Positions 52,148 to 61,922 of a DNA stretch of 64,000 bases are shown one piece after another. The position numbers and the translations under genes are program-made. Each line of letters opens with the position of its first letter. Within the stretch, counting starts at the first letter, position 1. The stretch is from Xanthomonas vesicatoria ATCC 35937 (GTDB taxonomy: Bacteria; Pseudomonadota; Gammaproteobacteria; Xanthomonadales; Xanthomonadaceae), in NCBI RefSeq assembly GCF_001908725.1, contig NZ_CP018725.1, positions 248,001 to 312,000 on the forward strand, read 5' to 3'. Below the pieces are notes generated by a model. The model ran no database searches and had not been told where the DNA came from. It worked only from the letters and a program-made list of their open reading frames with translations.

Positions 52148-53184
52148 GACTCGATCAGACCTGGAAACACTGCACCATCGATCTCCACCAGACAGGTACC
52201 CCACGACAGCCCGATGCCGAAGCCACACAGCAGCACGCGCTTGGGTCCTGATTCCAGTTCCTTGTTGATGCGTGCGGTCATCGTTACCGGCAGCGATGCG
52301 CCACTAGTGTTGCCGAAATCGCGCAACGTGGAGGGCACCTTTTCCAACGGCAGGCCAAGCTTCTTGCGGATGGTCTCGTTGATCATGCGATTGGCCTGGT
52401 GGAAGACGAAGTAATCCACCTCGTCCTTGGACATGCCGGTGTAGTCGAGTAGCTTCTGTACCGCAGGCGGAATGCGTTGGGTTGAAAAGCTCAGCACTGC
52501 CACGCCATCCAGTTGCAGGTCTACACCACGCTTCCACGCACCGTCTGGCTCATCGCGATACGGCACCAAGTGCTGCATGCCGACCGGCTCCCGATGCCCG
52601 CCCACTGGCAGGATGATCGCCCTGTAGCCGCTGCCATCGCTGTTGAGGTCGAAATGCATCGGCGGTGCGTCTGCACTGAATTCCAGCGCGGTAGCGGTAC
52701 CGGAGTCGGAGAAGATCGGGTCTTCCAGGTTTGCGCTGCGGTCGCCCACCAGCAGCAGGCCCTTCTTGACGCCGCCGGCGGCGATCATCGAGCCGAGCAG
52801 GTTGATGCCGAACGGGTAGGCCGAGCAGCCCAGGTTGACGTCGAACGCCACCGTGGCATGCGACAGGCCGAGCCGGTCCTGCAGGATGATGGCGGTGGCT
52901 GGAATCGGATAGTCCGGCGATTGCGTCACCACGATCAGTGCATCGATCTCTTCGCGCTTCCACTGCAGCTTTTCCAGCAGCACTTCCGTCGCATCGAAGG
53001 CCATGTCGGAGAAGCACTGCCACTCCGAGGCCATGCGCCGCGTCTCGATGCCGATGTTGCGCACCAGGCGCTCGCGCTCGGAACGGATCTGCGGCCGGCA
53101 ATCGGTGAGATTGGACACGACCCGCTTCGGCACGCAGGTCGCCATGCCGGCAAAGCGGACGTTGTGCAGCGTGGAGGTCGGCAT
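52144..53184 (-). CDS. 3-oxoacyl-ACP synthase III-like enzyme
   Basis: 346 aa. FabH fold with the catalytic triad: C120 (DVNLGCSAYPFG), His in YFVFHQANRMI and Asn in DFGNTSGASLP. It would condense acetyl- (or longer) CoA with malonyl-ACP to a 3-ketoacyl chain on the dedicated ACP encoded one base upstream. Pseudomonas syringae flagellin-sugar clusters contain a similar enzyme (called VioT). It does not look like the housekeeping FabH. Confidence 0.9.
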   Translation of the reverse strand: MPTSTLHNVRFAGMATCVPKRVVSNLTDCRPQIRSERERLVRNIGIETRRMASEWQCFSDMAFDATEVLLEKLQWKREEIDALIVVTQSPDYPIPATAIILQDRLGLSHATVAFDVNLGCSAYPFGINLLGSMIAAGGVKKGLLLVGDRSANLEDPIFSDSGTATALEFSADAPPMHFDLNSDGSGYRAIILPVGGHREPVGMQHLVPYRDEPDGAWKRGVDLQLDGVAVLSFSTQRIPPAVQKLLDYTGMSKDEVDYFVFHQANRMINETIRKKLGLPLEKVPSTLRDFGNTSGASLPVTMTARINKELESGPKRVLLCGFGIGLSWGTCLVEIDGAVFPGLIES

Positions 53185-53185
53185 G

Positions 53186-53410
53186 TTACGCCTCGGTCAG
53201 TTTATAGAGATCGCCCACAGTGATTGCAGTGGTCAAGTCATCGCCGGTGATGGTCTTGCTGTATTCCATGTCGAACATGACGATCACGCCCAGCGCGGCC
53301 AGCGAATCCCACTCCGGCAATTCCAGCAGCACGGTGTCCAACGTGACCTCCACCGGTTCCTGGAAGTCGGTGGCGGAGAGGAAGTTCTCGATAAATGTTG
53401 CCTGGGTCAT
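53186..53410 (-). CDS. Dedicated acyl carrier protein
   Basis: 74 aa, acidic, helical. Phosphopantetheine Ser36 in PEWDSLAALGVIVMFD matches the DSL motif. It carries the chain built by the KAS III-like enzyme and reductase until an acyltransferase moves it to the amino sugar. Coupled tightly to the synthase gene; 64 bp after the aminotransferase stop. Confidence 0.88.
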   Translation of the reverse strand: MTQATFIENFLSATDFQEPVEVTLDTVLLELPEWDSLAALGVIVMFDMEYSKTITGDDLTTAITVGDLYKLTEA

Positions 53411-53474
53411 ACGATCTCGCCTGGTTGCCTGTTGAAGAGATGGGAGTCTGAAGTGCAGATGCAGCGTGTTGCGA

Positions 53475-54584
53475 TCATGTTGCCTGTGCGCCGGCGATCA
53501 GGTCGGCGATGCTGTCGACCTGATCGCTGTGCAAGCCGGGAAAGATCGGTAGGCACAACACCTGCGCCGCCACCGAACGCGCCACCGGCAGCCATGCCGG
53601 CGCCGACGAGGGCAGGGCGCGATACATCGGGAAATCGCTGATCAATGGATAGAAATAACGTCGTACCAGAATGCCGTGCTCGCGCATCAATTGGTATAGC
53701 GCATCGCGCGCCAGCGGGTAGTCGTCCTGCACCAGGATCGGAAAATACGCATGATTGGCGCTGGAATGCTGCGGTGCTGCGACGCAGCGGATGCCGCGCA
53801 CCTCGCTCAATCGTTGCCGGTACTGCGCATCGATGGCGCTGCGTTGCGCAATGGCCTCGTCGATGTGCTTGAGCTGCAACAGGCCGAACGCTGCGCTGAT
53901 CTCGTTCATCTTGCCGTTGATGCCCGGCGCCACCACCGTGGTTTCGTCGACGAAGCCGAAATTCTTCAGATGCCCGATGCGTTGATAGGTCCTTTCGTCC
54001 GGGCACACGATGGCGCCGCCCTCGAAGGTGTTGAACACCTTGGTGGCATGAAAGCTCAACACGCTGAGGTCGCCGTGGCGCAGGATGGAGCCGCCGTCAT
54101 CGCGTACGCCAAACGCATGCGCCGCGTCGTAGATCACCTTGAGGTTGTAGATGTCGGCGATGCGCGTGATGGCAGTGGTATCGCACGCGGTGCCATAGCA
54201 GTGCACCGGCATGATCGCGGTGGTCTGCGGGGTGATGGCCGCTTCGATCTTGGACGGATCCATGTTGAGGGTCACCGGGTCGATATCCACGAACACCGGG
54301 GTGATGCTTTTCCACAGCAGCGAATGCGCCGTGGCCACGAACGAGTAGGGCGTGGTGATCACTTCGCCGGTGATGCGCAGCGCCTGCAAGGCGGTGATCA
54401 ACGCGGTGGTGCCATTGGTCAGCAGGGCCAGGTGCGGCACGCCCAGGTAGTCGCACAGCGCCTGCTCGAGCGCACGGTGCATCTCGCCCCCGTTGCTGAC
54501 GATGCGACTGGTCCAGATCCGTTCCAGATACGGCAGAAAGTCTTCCAGCGGCGGCAGCAGCGGACTGGTGACGGGGATGGGCAT
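53475..54584 (-). CDS. Sugar-nucleotide aminotransferase (VioA-like)
   Basis: 369 aa from ATG 54584, with GAGG 7 nt upstream; the TTG at 54587 is rejected. DegT/DnrJ/EryC1 PLP enzyme: LTNGTTALITALQAL, VIYDAAHAFG (Asp that holds the pyridine ring) and the PLP lysine K182 in SFHATKVFNTFEGG. It installs the amino group on a 4-keto- or 3-keto-6-deoxyhexose nucleotide such as dTDP-4-amino-4,6-dideoxyglucose (viosamine). First gene of the sigma-54 glycan operon. Confidence 0.9.
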   Translation of the reverse strand: MPIPVTSPLLPPLEDFLPYLERIWTSRIVSNGGEMHRALEQALCDYLGVPHLALLTNGTTALITALQALRITGEVITTPYSFVATAHSLLWKSITPVFVDIDPVTLNMDPSKIEAAITPQTTAIMPVHCYGTACDTTAITRIADIYNLKVIYDAAHAFGVRDDGGSILRHGDLSVLSFHATKVFNTFEGGAIVCPDERTYQRIGHLKNFGFVDETTVVAPGINGKMNEISAAFGLLQLKHIDEAIAQRSAIDAQYRQRLSEVRGIRCVAAPQHSSANHAYFPILVQDDYPLARDALYQLMREHGILVRRYFYPLISDFPMYRALPSSAPAWLPVARSVAAQVLCLPIFPGLHSDQVDSIADLIAGAQAT

Positions 54585-54659
54585 CAATGCCTCGCTGGGA
54601 CGGGTGAATGTCGGGATTCCGCCGCAGCCGATGGCTGCGGTCGGTCTACTCCGGAGGAA

Positions 54660-54674
54660 GCAAGCGCTATGCCA
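54660..54674 (-). promoter_or_regulatory. Sigma-54 promoter of glycan operon
   Basis: Minus strand TGGCATA, GCGC, TTGCT: fits TGGCAYR-N4-TTGCW exactly. It lies in the short gap between fleQ and the aminotransferase, with a predicted leader of about 64 nt. This ties sugar synthesis to the flagellar regulon. Confidence 0.82.
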
Positions 54675-54701
54675 GCGGGCGCTGGCGGAGCCGTGGCCGG
54701 C

Positions 54702-56178
<1,477 letters not shown>

Positions 56179-56186
<8 letters not shown>

Positions 56187-56562
56187 TCCTGGCTCCTTCC
56201 GTCAGGCCCTCCAGGATTGGCATGACTTCCTGGATATAGGACAGCTTGCTGACAAAATTGTCAGCACCCGCGCGAAGAGCGTGTTCACGATGCTCGGCAT
56301 CGTCGAAGTGGCTCGCGATGACAATATACGGCGGATCATCCTGTGTCTTGATCAGACGCGTGGCCTGCAGGCCGCCCATCTCGGGCATGGCCAGATCCAT
56401 CAGTACGACATTGGGGCGCAGCGACTCAGAGCGCTCGATCGCTTCCAGCCCATTGGCGGCACTGCCCACGATGTTGAGCCACTCCACTTTGCGAAAATGA
56501 CGCATCGCAGCGTTGATGAAGCCCTCGTGGTCGTCGACCAGCAGCACGGTGAGTTTGCTCAT
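56179..56562 (-). CDS. Stand-alone receiver between rpoN2 and fleQ
   Basis: 127 aa. LLVDDHEG acid pair, phospho-acceptor D56 (VVLMDLAMPEMGG), conserved I/V-A-S (IVIASHFDD) and K in FVSKLS. There is no output domain, so it works by protein contact. Its place between rpoN2 and fleQ suggests that it tunes sigma-54 activation. No histidine kinase is near. Gene identity beyond 'receiver' not known to me. Confidence 0.88.
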
Positions 56563-56570
56563 AGTAGTCC

Positions 56571-57974
56571 TTATCCCGCTCGCGCAAGCAGCGGTTTGTT
56601 AGTGCGGCGGCGCTCGCGGGCCGGGGCGATGTCCAGTTGTTCGCGGTACTTGGCCACGGTCCGGCGCGCAATATTAACGCCCTGACGCGACAACAGGCCG
56701 GCGATGGCTTCGTCGGCCAGCGGGCGACCCGCCGGCTCGCTCTCGATCAAACGACGCACCATGGCCTTGACGGCCTGGCCGGAGACGCTGGCGCCTTCCA
56801 ACCGCACGGCGAAGAAATGTTTGAGTTCGAAGGTGCCGCGCGGGGTTTGCAGGTATTTGCCGGTGGTGATGCGCGAAATGGTGGATTCGTGCATGCCGAT
56901 CTCGTCGGCGATTTCCTTCAGCGTCAGCGGTGCCATCGCTTCTTCGCCGCGCGCCAGGAAAGCAGCCTGGCGTTCGACGATCGCACGCGTGGCGCGCAGC
57001 AAGGTTTCGTAGCGCATCGACAGGCCGCGGGTCAGCCAGCGCGCTTCCTGCAGCATGTCACGCAGCGGCTGGGCGGCGTCGCCGGCCTCGGCCAGTGCGC
57101 GTTCGTGCACCGGGTTGATGCTGACGCGATGGGTGGTCGCCGGATTCAACGCCACGCGCCAGCTGCCGTCGGCATGCCAGGCGAGCACATCCGGAATCAC
57201 GCTGGCGTTGCTTTCCTGCAGCAGGTCGTCGCCCGGGCGCGGCTGCAGCGACAGGATCAGTCGCACCGCTTCCCGCGCATCGTCCACTTCGGCATCGTGC
57301 GCACGCGCCAGCAGCGCGTAATCGTGGCTGGCCAGCATATCCAGATCGCCGGCCAGGATGCGCGCGGCCAGATGGCGGGCCGGGACGCGGCCGGGCAGGG
57401 CGTTCAACTGGGCTTGCAGGCACTCGCGCAGGTCGCAGGCGGCGAGGCCGGCCGGGTCGCCGTGCAGCAGGCGTTGGCGGATCGCTTCCACTGCCTCGAC
57501 GGTCATACCCAAGCGCGTGGCGCCGAGCCGCTGCAGCGTCGACAGCGCCTCGGTCAGATACCCGGCATCGTCGGTCTGCTCCAACCAGAACGCGGCGGCC
57601 CCCAATGCGGCCTCGTCCAGGTCCAGCGCCAGTTCGCGCAGGATGCGCACATGCGGGTCGGTGGACTCGCCGGCGGCCACGCGCTGCATGCGATCGTCGT
57701 CGCCATCGTTCCAGCTGCTGCTCTGCACGTCCCACATCGTGCTTTCCGGCAACTCGTCAAACGCGGCGATATCGCTGGCGCCATCGTCGTTGGTAGTGGC
57801 CTCGTCCCCGTTATCGGCCAGCTCTTCCAACTCCAGCAACGGATTGGTTTCCAGGGCGCGACGGATTTCCAGTTCCAACTGCATGCCGTCCAATTGCAAC
57901 AGACGGATCGACTGCAGCAGCTGCGGGGTAAGGTGCAGTTGCTGGCCAAGCTGGGCGGAAATGGTCGTCTTCAT
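56571..57974 (-). CDS. rpoN2: RNA polymerase sigma-54 factor RpoN2
   Basis: 467 aa. Region I (TISAQLGQQLHLTPQLLQSIRLLQL), acidic region II (about 55-110), core-binding region III and the RpoN box ARRTVAKYR near the C-terminus. Start ATG 57974 (MKTT). Xanthomonas has two rpoN genes; this one, inside the flagellar cluster, is the flagellar copy. It should drive the five -24/-12 promoters listed here with FleQ. Confidence 0.95.
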   Translation of the reverse strand: MKTTISAQLGQQLHLTPQLLQSIRLLQLDGMQLELEIRRALETNPLLELEELADNGDEATTNDDGASDIAAFDELPESTMWDVQSSSWNDGDDDRMQRVAAGESTDPHVRILRELALDLDEAALGAAAFWLEQTDDAGYLTEALSTLQRLGATRLGMTVEAVEAIRQRLLHGDPAGLAACDLRECLQAQLNALPGRVPARHLAARILAGDLDMLASHDYALLARAHDAEVDDAREAVRLILSLQPRPGDDLLQESNASVIPDVLAWHADGSWRVALNPATTHRVSINPVHERALAEAGDAAQPLRDMLQEARWLTRGLSMRYETLLRATRAIVERQAAFLARGEEAMAPLTLKEIADEIGMHESTISRITTGKYLQTPRGTFELKHFFAVRLEGASVSGQAVKAMVRRLIESEPAGRPLADEAIAGLLSRQGVNIARRTVAKYREQLDIAPARERRRTNKPLLARAG

Positions 57975-58080
57975 GGAAGCGCTTCCGAAGGGCACTGCGT
58001 GCAGCAGCGATGGAACGCATCTTGCAGGACAAAGCGACGGGTTTCTAATCAGGGAGTCAGGTGAGGTGACTGATGATTTT

Positions 58081-58108
58081 CCTGACAGCCTGTCAGGAGG
58101 CTCCTGAC
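58081..58108. promoter_or_regulatory. Overlapping palindromes before rpoN2
   Basis: Two perfect 17-bp palindromes share their middle: CCTGACAG-C-CTGTCAGG (58081-58097) and GTCAGGAG-G-CTCCTGAC (58092-58108). The RNA could form either hairpin but not both, or the DNA could bind a dimeric regulator twice. It lies 107 bp before the rpoN2 start and about 120 bp after the LuxR-type regulator stop. Confidence 0.5.
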
Positions 58109-58227
58109 ATCATAGGCGGGCTCAAGCGTGCCAGCCGGAATTCCGTCACAGTTTTCGTTGCAGCGGCCCTGCGCGGGCCACGCCTGTGTTTCGAATCACC
58201 GATCACGGCGATTGCAGCGGCAATCGC

Positions 58228-58860
58228 TCAGACCAGTTCGTTGTGATGCTTGGCGGCCAGCAAGACCAAGTCGTTGGCGCGGCGGCAGCCCAGCGACTCC
58301 ATCATGCGCGCACGATGGGTTTCGACCGTCTTTACACTGATACCCAGATCGGCAGCGATTTCCTTATTGCTCTGTCCACGGCCGATTTCGCGCAGGATTT
58401 CGCGCTGACGTGGGGACAGGGCCGCGATGCCGACGGGTTTTTCGCGGCCCAGCATCGGCGCGATCATCTTGGACGAAATCTGCGGGCTCAAGAACACCTG
58501 GCCAGCAGCGGCGGCGCGCAGCGCCAGTTCCAGCTCCAGCGGCGCAGCGTCCTTGACCACGAAACCGACTGCACCACGATCGAGCGCATCGCGCACGTGC
58601 ACCGGGTCGTCGTGCATCGACATCATCACCACATGTGTGCGTGGCGCAGCGCGCAGCACGTCGGTCATGGCATCTAGGCCGCTGCGGCCGGGCAGGGACA
58701 AGTCCATCAGCACCAGATCCGGTCGATGCAGGGATGTCATGTCCAGGGCTTGTTGCGCGTTGCTGGCCTCACCGACGACATCGATGCCGGCGAAGGTTTG
58801 CAGCAGCCTGGACAGGCCTGCACGGACAAGGGTGTGATCGTCGACGATGATGACTCGCAC
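58228..58860 (-). CDS. LuxR-type response regulator
   Basis: 210 aa. Receiver with DD at 7-8 (IIVDDHTLVRAG), phospho-acceptor D53 (LVLMDLSLPG) and K in FVVKDAA; C-terminal LuxR helix-turn-helix (LSPRQREILREIGRGQSNKEIAADLGIS, VETHRARMMESLGC). NarL/FixJ type. The start is uncertain: GTG 58860 gives the family N-terminus; ATG 58920 would add 20 residues. Its kinase and targets are not visible here. Confidence 0.87.
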   Translation of the reverse strand: MRVIIVDDHTLVRAGLSRLLQTFAGIDVVGEASNAQQALDMTSLHRPDLVLMDLSLPGRSGLDAMTDVLRAAPRTHVVMMSMHDDPVHVRDALDRGAVGFVVKDAAPLELELALRAAAAGQVFLSPQISSKMIAPMLGREKPVGIAALSPRQREILREIGRGQSNKEIAADLGISVKTVETHRARMMESLGCRRANDLVLLAAKHHNELV

Positions 58861-58929
58861 GGCGCAGAAGAGACCTTTTTCGGTATAGGGCACCTTAGCC
58901 GACCCGGCGCCTGACGCCAACCATTGGTA

Positions 58930-59496
58930 TTAGCGTTGGCGACGGGCGTCTGCGATCTGACGGCGGTGCAAACGAAACAGATGACGTTCCAGGGCGTCCT
59001 GCAAACCTGGCGACAGCGGCCCGAACCGCAGCCATAGCCACTGATCGTGACCGTCGCTGGCACTTGCCAGCACCGCGGCGGGAAGCTGTACCAATTCAGG
59101 AAGCCAGTCGGACGGCTGCAGGCAAACGTTGCCGGTGGTGCCAGGTGCGTGGCTGGTTGCGCAGTTCAAGCGGATGCCGCGGACCGACCAATGCACCACG
59201 TTCTGGATCAGGCCGCTGTCGCCCTGGCGGACCAGGCGGCCGATCAGTGCCAGCATCAGATCGAGCTTGGCATCCATGCGTTGCACCAGCAGCGGCAGGT
59301 CGCCGCGGTCTTCGCTGGTTTCTTCGCTACGCAGGTCTTCGACCTGTCCCAGGCTGCGCAGCAGTGTTTCCGCGGCGCTGTGCGAGCCCGCATCGGCACC
59401 GGCGTGGAACCCGGCAGGCAGGCGCAGTTCGCAACTGAGCGTGTCGGCAAACAGCTCGGCATCGGCAGATGGCGCGAGTGTGCCGAACGCGGTCAT
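58930..59496 (-). CDS. PilZ-like protein of flagellar cluster
   Basis: 188 aa. Central part (SGLIQNVVHWSVRGIRLNCA) has the SxxG turn of PilZ domains, followed by beta strands (WLWLRFGPLSPGLQDALERHL). The N-terminal RxxxR c-di-GMP motif is not clear, so it may be an atypical PilZ that binds proteins instead. ATG 59496 shares one base with the preceding stop. Position suggests motility control by c-di-GMP signals. Confidence 0.65.
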   Translation of the reverse strand: MTAFGTLAPSADAELFADTLSCELRLPAGFHAGADAGSHSAAETLLRSLGQVEDLRSEETSEDRGDLPLLVQRMDAKLDLMLALIGRLVRQGDSGLIQNVVHWSVRGIRLNCATSHAPGTTGNVCLQPSDWLPELVQLPAAVLASASDGHDQWLWLRFGPLSPGLQDALERHLFRLHRRQIADARRQR

Positions 59497-59789
59497 CAGA
59501 TCCGTCCGACCCGGGCGTAGGCGAGGCTGGCCGACGACGAGGTGCGCTGGGCGCGGATCAGATCCAGCAGCTTGCGGCGACGATCGAGCATCATCCGCAT
59601 CAAATCCTGTTGCATCGTCTGCAAGGTCTGCAGCGCGTCGCGGTCCTGGCTCAGATCCACGTGCTGCGCATACTCGCGCAGGTGCAGGTCGTGGTTGTCG
59701 AGCAGGAACGGCATCGCCTCGAAATCCTCTTGCGCCATGGCAAGGCGGAGGTCGGCAATTTCGGCTTGAAGGCTTTGCGCGCTATGCAT
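59496..59789 (-). CDS. Small protein in FliT position
   Basis: 97-aa helical protein (SLQAEIADLRLAMAQEDFEA, LQTLQTMQQDLMRMMLDRRR), starting 8 bp after the fliS stop. FliT-type export chaperones occupy this place in other species and share the size and helical content, but sequence similarity is too low for a symbol. ATG 59789 is preferred over the longer frame. Confidence 0.7.
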   Translation of the reverse strand: MHSAQSLQAEIADLRLAMAQEDFEAMPFLLDNHDLHLREYAQHVDLSQDRDALQTLQTMQQDLMRMMLDRRRKLLDLIRAQRTSSSASLAYARVGRI

Positions 59790-59797
59790 GGCTGAAC

Positions 59798-60211
59798 TCA
59801 GGAAACCGCAGCGAGGCCGCGTTGTTCGAGGGGGATGGAGTTCCACGCCGAATCGATTTCGCTGAGCAGATCCAGCGCTTCGGTCAACGCGGTGTCGTCG
59901 TTGTGCAGATTGGCTGCGGTCAGACGTTGCATGACGTAGTCGTACAGGGCCGACAGGTTACCAGCGATCTCGCCGCCGGCTTCGTGATCGAGCGAACCGT
60001 TCAAGTGACCGACGATCGCGCAGGCCTCGCCAATGGCCTTGCCCTTGCGCGCCTGGTCGCCCTGCGCCAGGCAGGCCTGGGCCAGACGGATGCGCTGGCA
60101 GGCACCGGCAAACAGCAGCGACACCAGCTTGTGCGGGTCGGCTTCGGTCACGCTGGTGGACACGCCGACCTTGCGGTATTGCTCGGCGTACTGACGATTG
60201 GAACCGTACAT
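59798..60211 (-). CDS. fliS: Flagellin export chaperone FliS
   Basis: 137 aa from ATG 60211 (MYGSNRQYAEQYRKV; GAGGAG before it). Four-helix FliS fold: VTEADPHKLVSLLFAGACQRI and NLSALYDYVMQRLTAANLHND are the conserved parts that clamp the flagellin C-terminus. The upstream in-frame codons are leader. Confidence 0.95.
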   Translation of the reverse strand: MYGSNRQYAEQYRKVGVSTSVTEADPHKLVSLLFAGACQRIRLAQACLAQGDQARKGKAIGEACAIVGHLNGSLDHEAGGEIAGNLSALYDYVMQRLTAANLHNDDTALTEALDLLSEIDSAWNSIPLEQRGLAAVS

Positions 60212-60315
60212 GGATGACTCCTCAATGGGCTGACCTTCGCGGGTCCCGGAGCGCTGTGCTCCTGCGACGACGCTCCTGCCGGAAGGCAAGGCCGAAATCA
60301 CGATAGGCCCTTCTT

Positions 60316-60343
60316 GTATCGGCAAGACCCTTGCAGGACTTGA
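60316..60343 (-). promoter_or_regulatory. Candidate sigma-28 promoter of fliS
   Basis: Minus strand TCAA, 16 nt, GCCGATAC. The -10 is the same as that of the fliD promoter; the -35 and spacer each depart by one from TAAA-N15. It lies between the fliD stop and the fliS start. Confidence 0.5.
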
Positions 60344-60361
60344 GGATCTGCATCACGGAAA

Positions 60362-61687
60362 TCAGCCTGTGAGCAGGCTGCTAAGCGAGCTGGTGCTGCC
60401 CTGCAGCTTGCTGATCATGGCTTCCATCGCGCTGAACTGGGCGGTGTAGCGGTCGCTGAGTTTTTCCATGCGCGCATCGAGGTCGTCCAGGTCCGACTCG
60501 TAGCCCTTGATGGTCTTGTTCAAGCTGTCCGAGCGCAAGGTCAACGTGCCGTTGTTGGCGTTGACGTTGCTGTCCAGCAGCTTGGTCATGCCGGCGCCAA
60601 ACTTGCTGTCCTTGCCGAGCACCTCGGCGGCAGCGCCGCCGTCGGAGGCGATGGCGGTGTCGAACTTGGCGCCGTCGAAGCTCATCACGCCATCCTTGTC
60701 GATGGTCAGGCCCAGCGCCTTGAGCTCGTTGACGTTGCCGCTGACCTGGCCACGCAACTGCTGCTGCAGGCCACGCACCAGCGCATCGCCGGTCAGTGCC
60801 GAGGCGGTCTTGGTGACCGTGTCGTACGCGCTGCTCTTGGCCAGCAAGGTATTGGCGGTGTTATAGGCGGCGGCGAAGGCGGTGAGATTGCCCTTCAGGC
60901 CGCTGGTGTCGGCGGCGATCCCCAGGTTGAACTTGGTGCCTTCGGCGGCCTTGGTCAGGTTGAGCACCACGCCCGGCACGATGTCGCTGATCGTGTTGGA
61001 ACTGGAAGTGCGCTCGAAGCCATCCACGCGCACCAGCGCATCGGCAGCGGCCACCTGCTGTGTCATGCCGCCGGTGACACCGGCGCCGAAGGTGAGGCTG
61101 CTCAGGCTGGGGTCGCTGGCGCTGATGGTCAACGCGCCCTTGGTGCCTGGATCCACTGCATTGAAGACCAGATGCTGGCCATCGTTGGCGGTCACCACGC
61201 TGGCCGTGACGCCCTTGCCGCCAGCAGCCTTGTTGATGGCGGCAGCGATGTCGGTGAGCTTGTCGGTGCCGCTGATGTCGACGGTGACGCTGTTGTCGCC
61301 GTAGCCGATCGTCAGCGTGCCGCTGCCGACCGTGGCATCGGCGGTGAACGCGCCGGAGGCCAGTTTTTGCGAAGTCGCCAGCGAGACCACTTCCACCGAA
61401 TAGTTACCGGGCGCGGCCGAGCTGGTGGTGGTGGCGGTGAAACCGGCATCGGTCGGCACCGTGGCCTTGTAGGCGTTGGTGTCGGCGCTGATGACGACCT
61501 TGTCCAGCGCAGACTTGAGCGTGGTCATGCTGCTCTTGATCTGGCTGATGGCCGACAGTTGGGTGGTCGCTGCGGTGCCGGCCTTGTTGATGCGCGCCTG
61601 CTCCGGATCCCGCTGACGGGATACCAGGGTGGACACCACGGTGGGGATATCCAGTCCTGAAGCAGAAGTACTGATCAACGATGCCAT
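60362..61687 (-). CDS. fliD: Filament cap protein FliD
   Basis: 441 aa. N-terminal MASLISTSASGLDIPTVVSTL and C-terminal MEKLSDRYTAQFSAMEAMIS are the conserved coiled-coil D0 parts; the middle is Ala/Thr/Asp-rich. ATG 61687 has GAGGAA upstream; the 13 codons before it are rejected. The cap folds flagellin at the filament tip. Own sigma-28 promoter. Confidence 0.95.
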   Translation of the reverse strand: MASLISTSASGLDIPTVVSTLVSRQRDPEQARINKAGTAATTQLSAISQIKSSMTTLKSALDKVVISADTNAYKATVPTDAGFTATTTSSAAPGNYSVEVVSLATSQKLASGAFTADATVGSGTLTIGYGDNSVTVDISGTDKLTDIAAAINKAAGGKGVTASVVTANDGQHLVFNAVDPGTKGALTISASDPSLSSLTFGAGVTGGMTQQVAAADALVRVDGFERTSSSNTISDIVPGVVLNLTKAAEGTKFNLGIAADTSGLKGNLTAFAAAYNTANTLLAKSSAYDTVTKTASALTGDALVRGLQQQLRGQVSGNVNELKALGLTIDKDGVMSFDGAKFDTAIASDGGAAAEVLGKDSKFGAGMTKLLDSNVNANNGTLTLRSDSLNKTIKGYESDLDDLDARMEKLSDRYTAQFSAMEAMISKLQGSTSSLSSLLTG

Positions 61688-61741
61688 GTTGCATTCCTCG
61701 TCTGGGCATCCGGACAGCGGATGCATGGGATCACAAGACGG

Positions 61742-61768
61742 GTATCGGCCGCATCCGGGAGGACTTTA
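61742..61768 (-). promoter_or_regulatory. Sigma-28 promoter of fliD
   Basis: Minus strand TAAA (61768-61765), 15 nt, GCCGATAC (61749-61742): a perfect FliA-type promoter apart from the last base. It starts between the fliC terminator and fliD. Confidence 0.85.
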
Positions 61769-61857
61769 GTGGCGCCGACGCGTCTTGCTGACCTCCAACC
61801 GATGCAACTTGCATGCCGGCCGTGCCAATCGACCGGCGTCAAAAAAACCGCACCCAC

Positions 61858-61884
61858 AAAAAAGCCCCTCCGAAGAGGGGCTTT
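61858..61884 (-). terminator. Intrinsic terminator of fliC
   Basis: Minus strand AAAGCCCCTC / GAGGGGCTTT, a 10-bp stem with a TTCG loop (61884-61861), followed by T residues. It lies 38 bp after the fliC stop. Confidence 0.92.
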
Positions 61885-61922
61885 CGATTTGCTGCAACGC
61901 TTTGCTGGATGACTGCGGCAAG

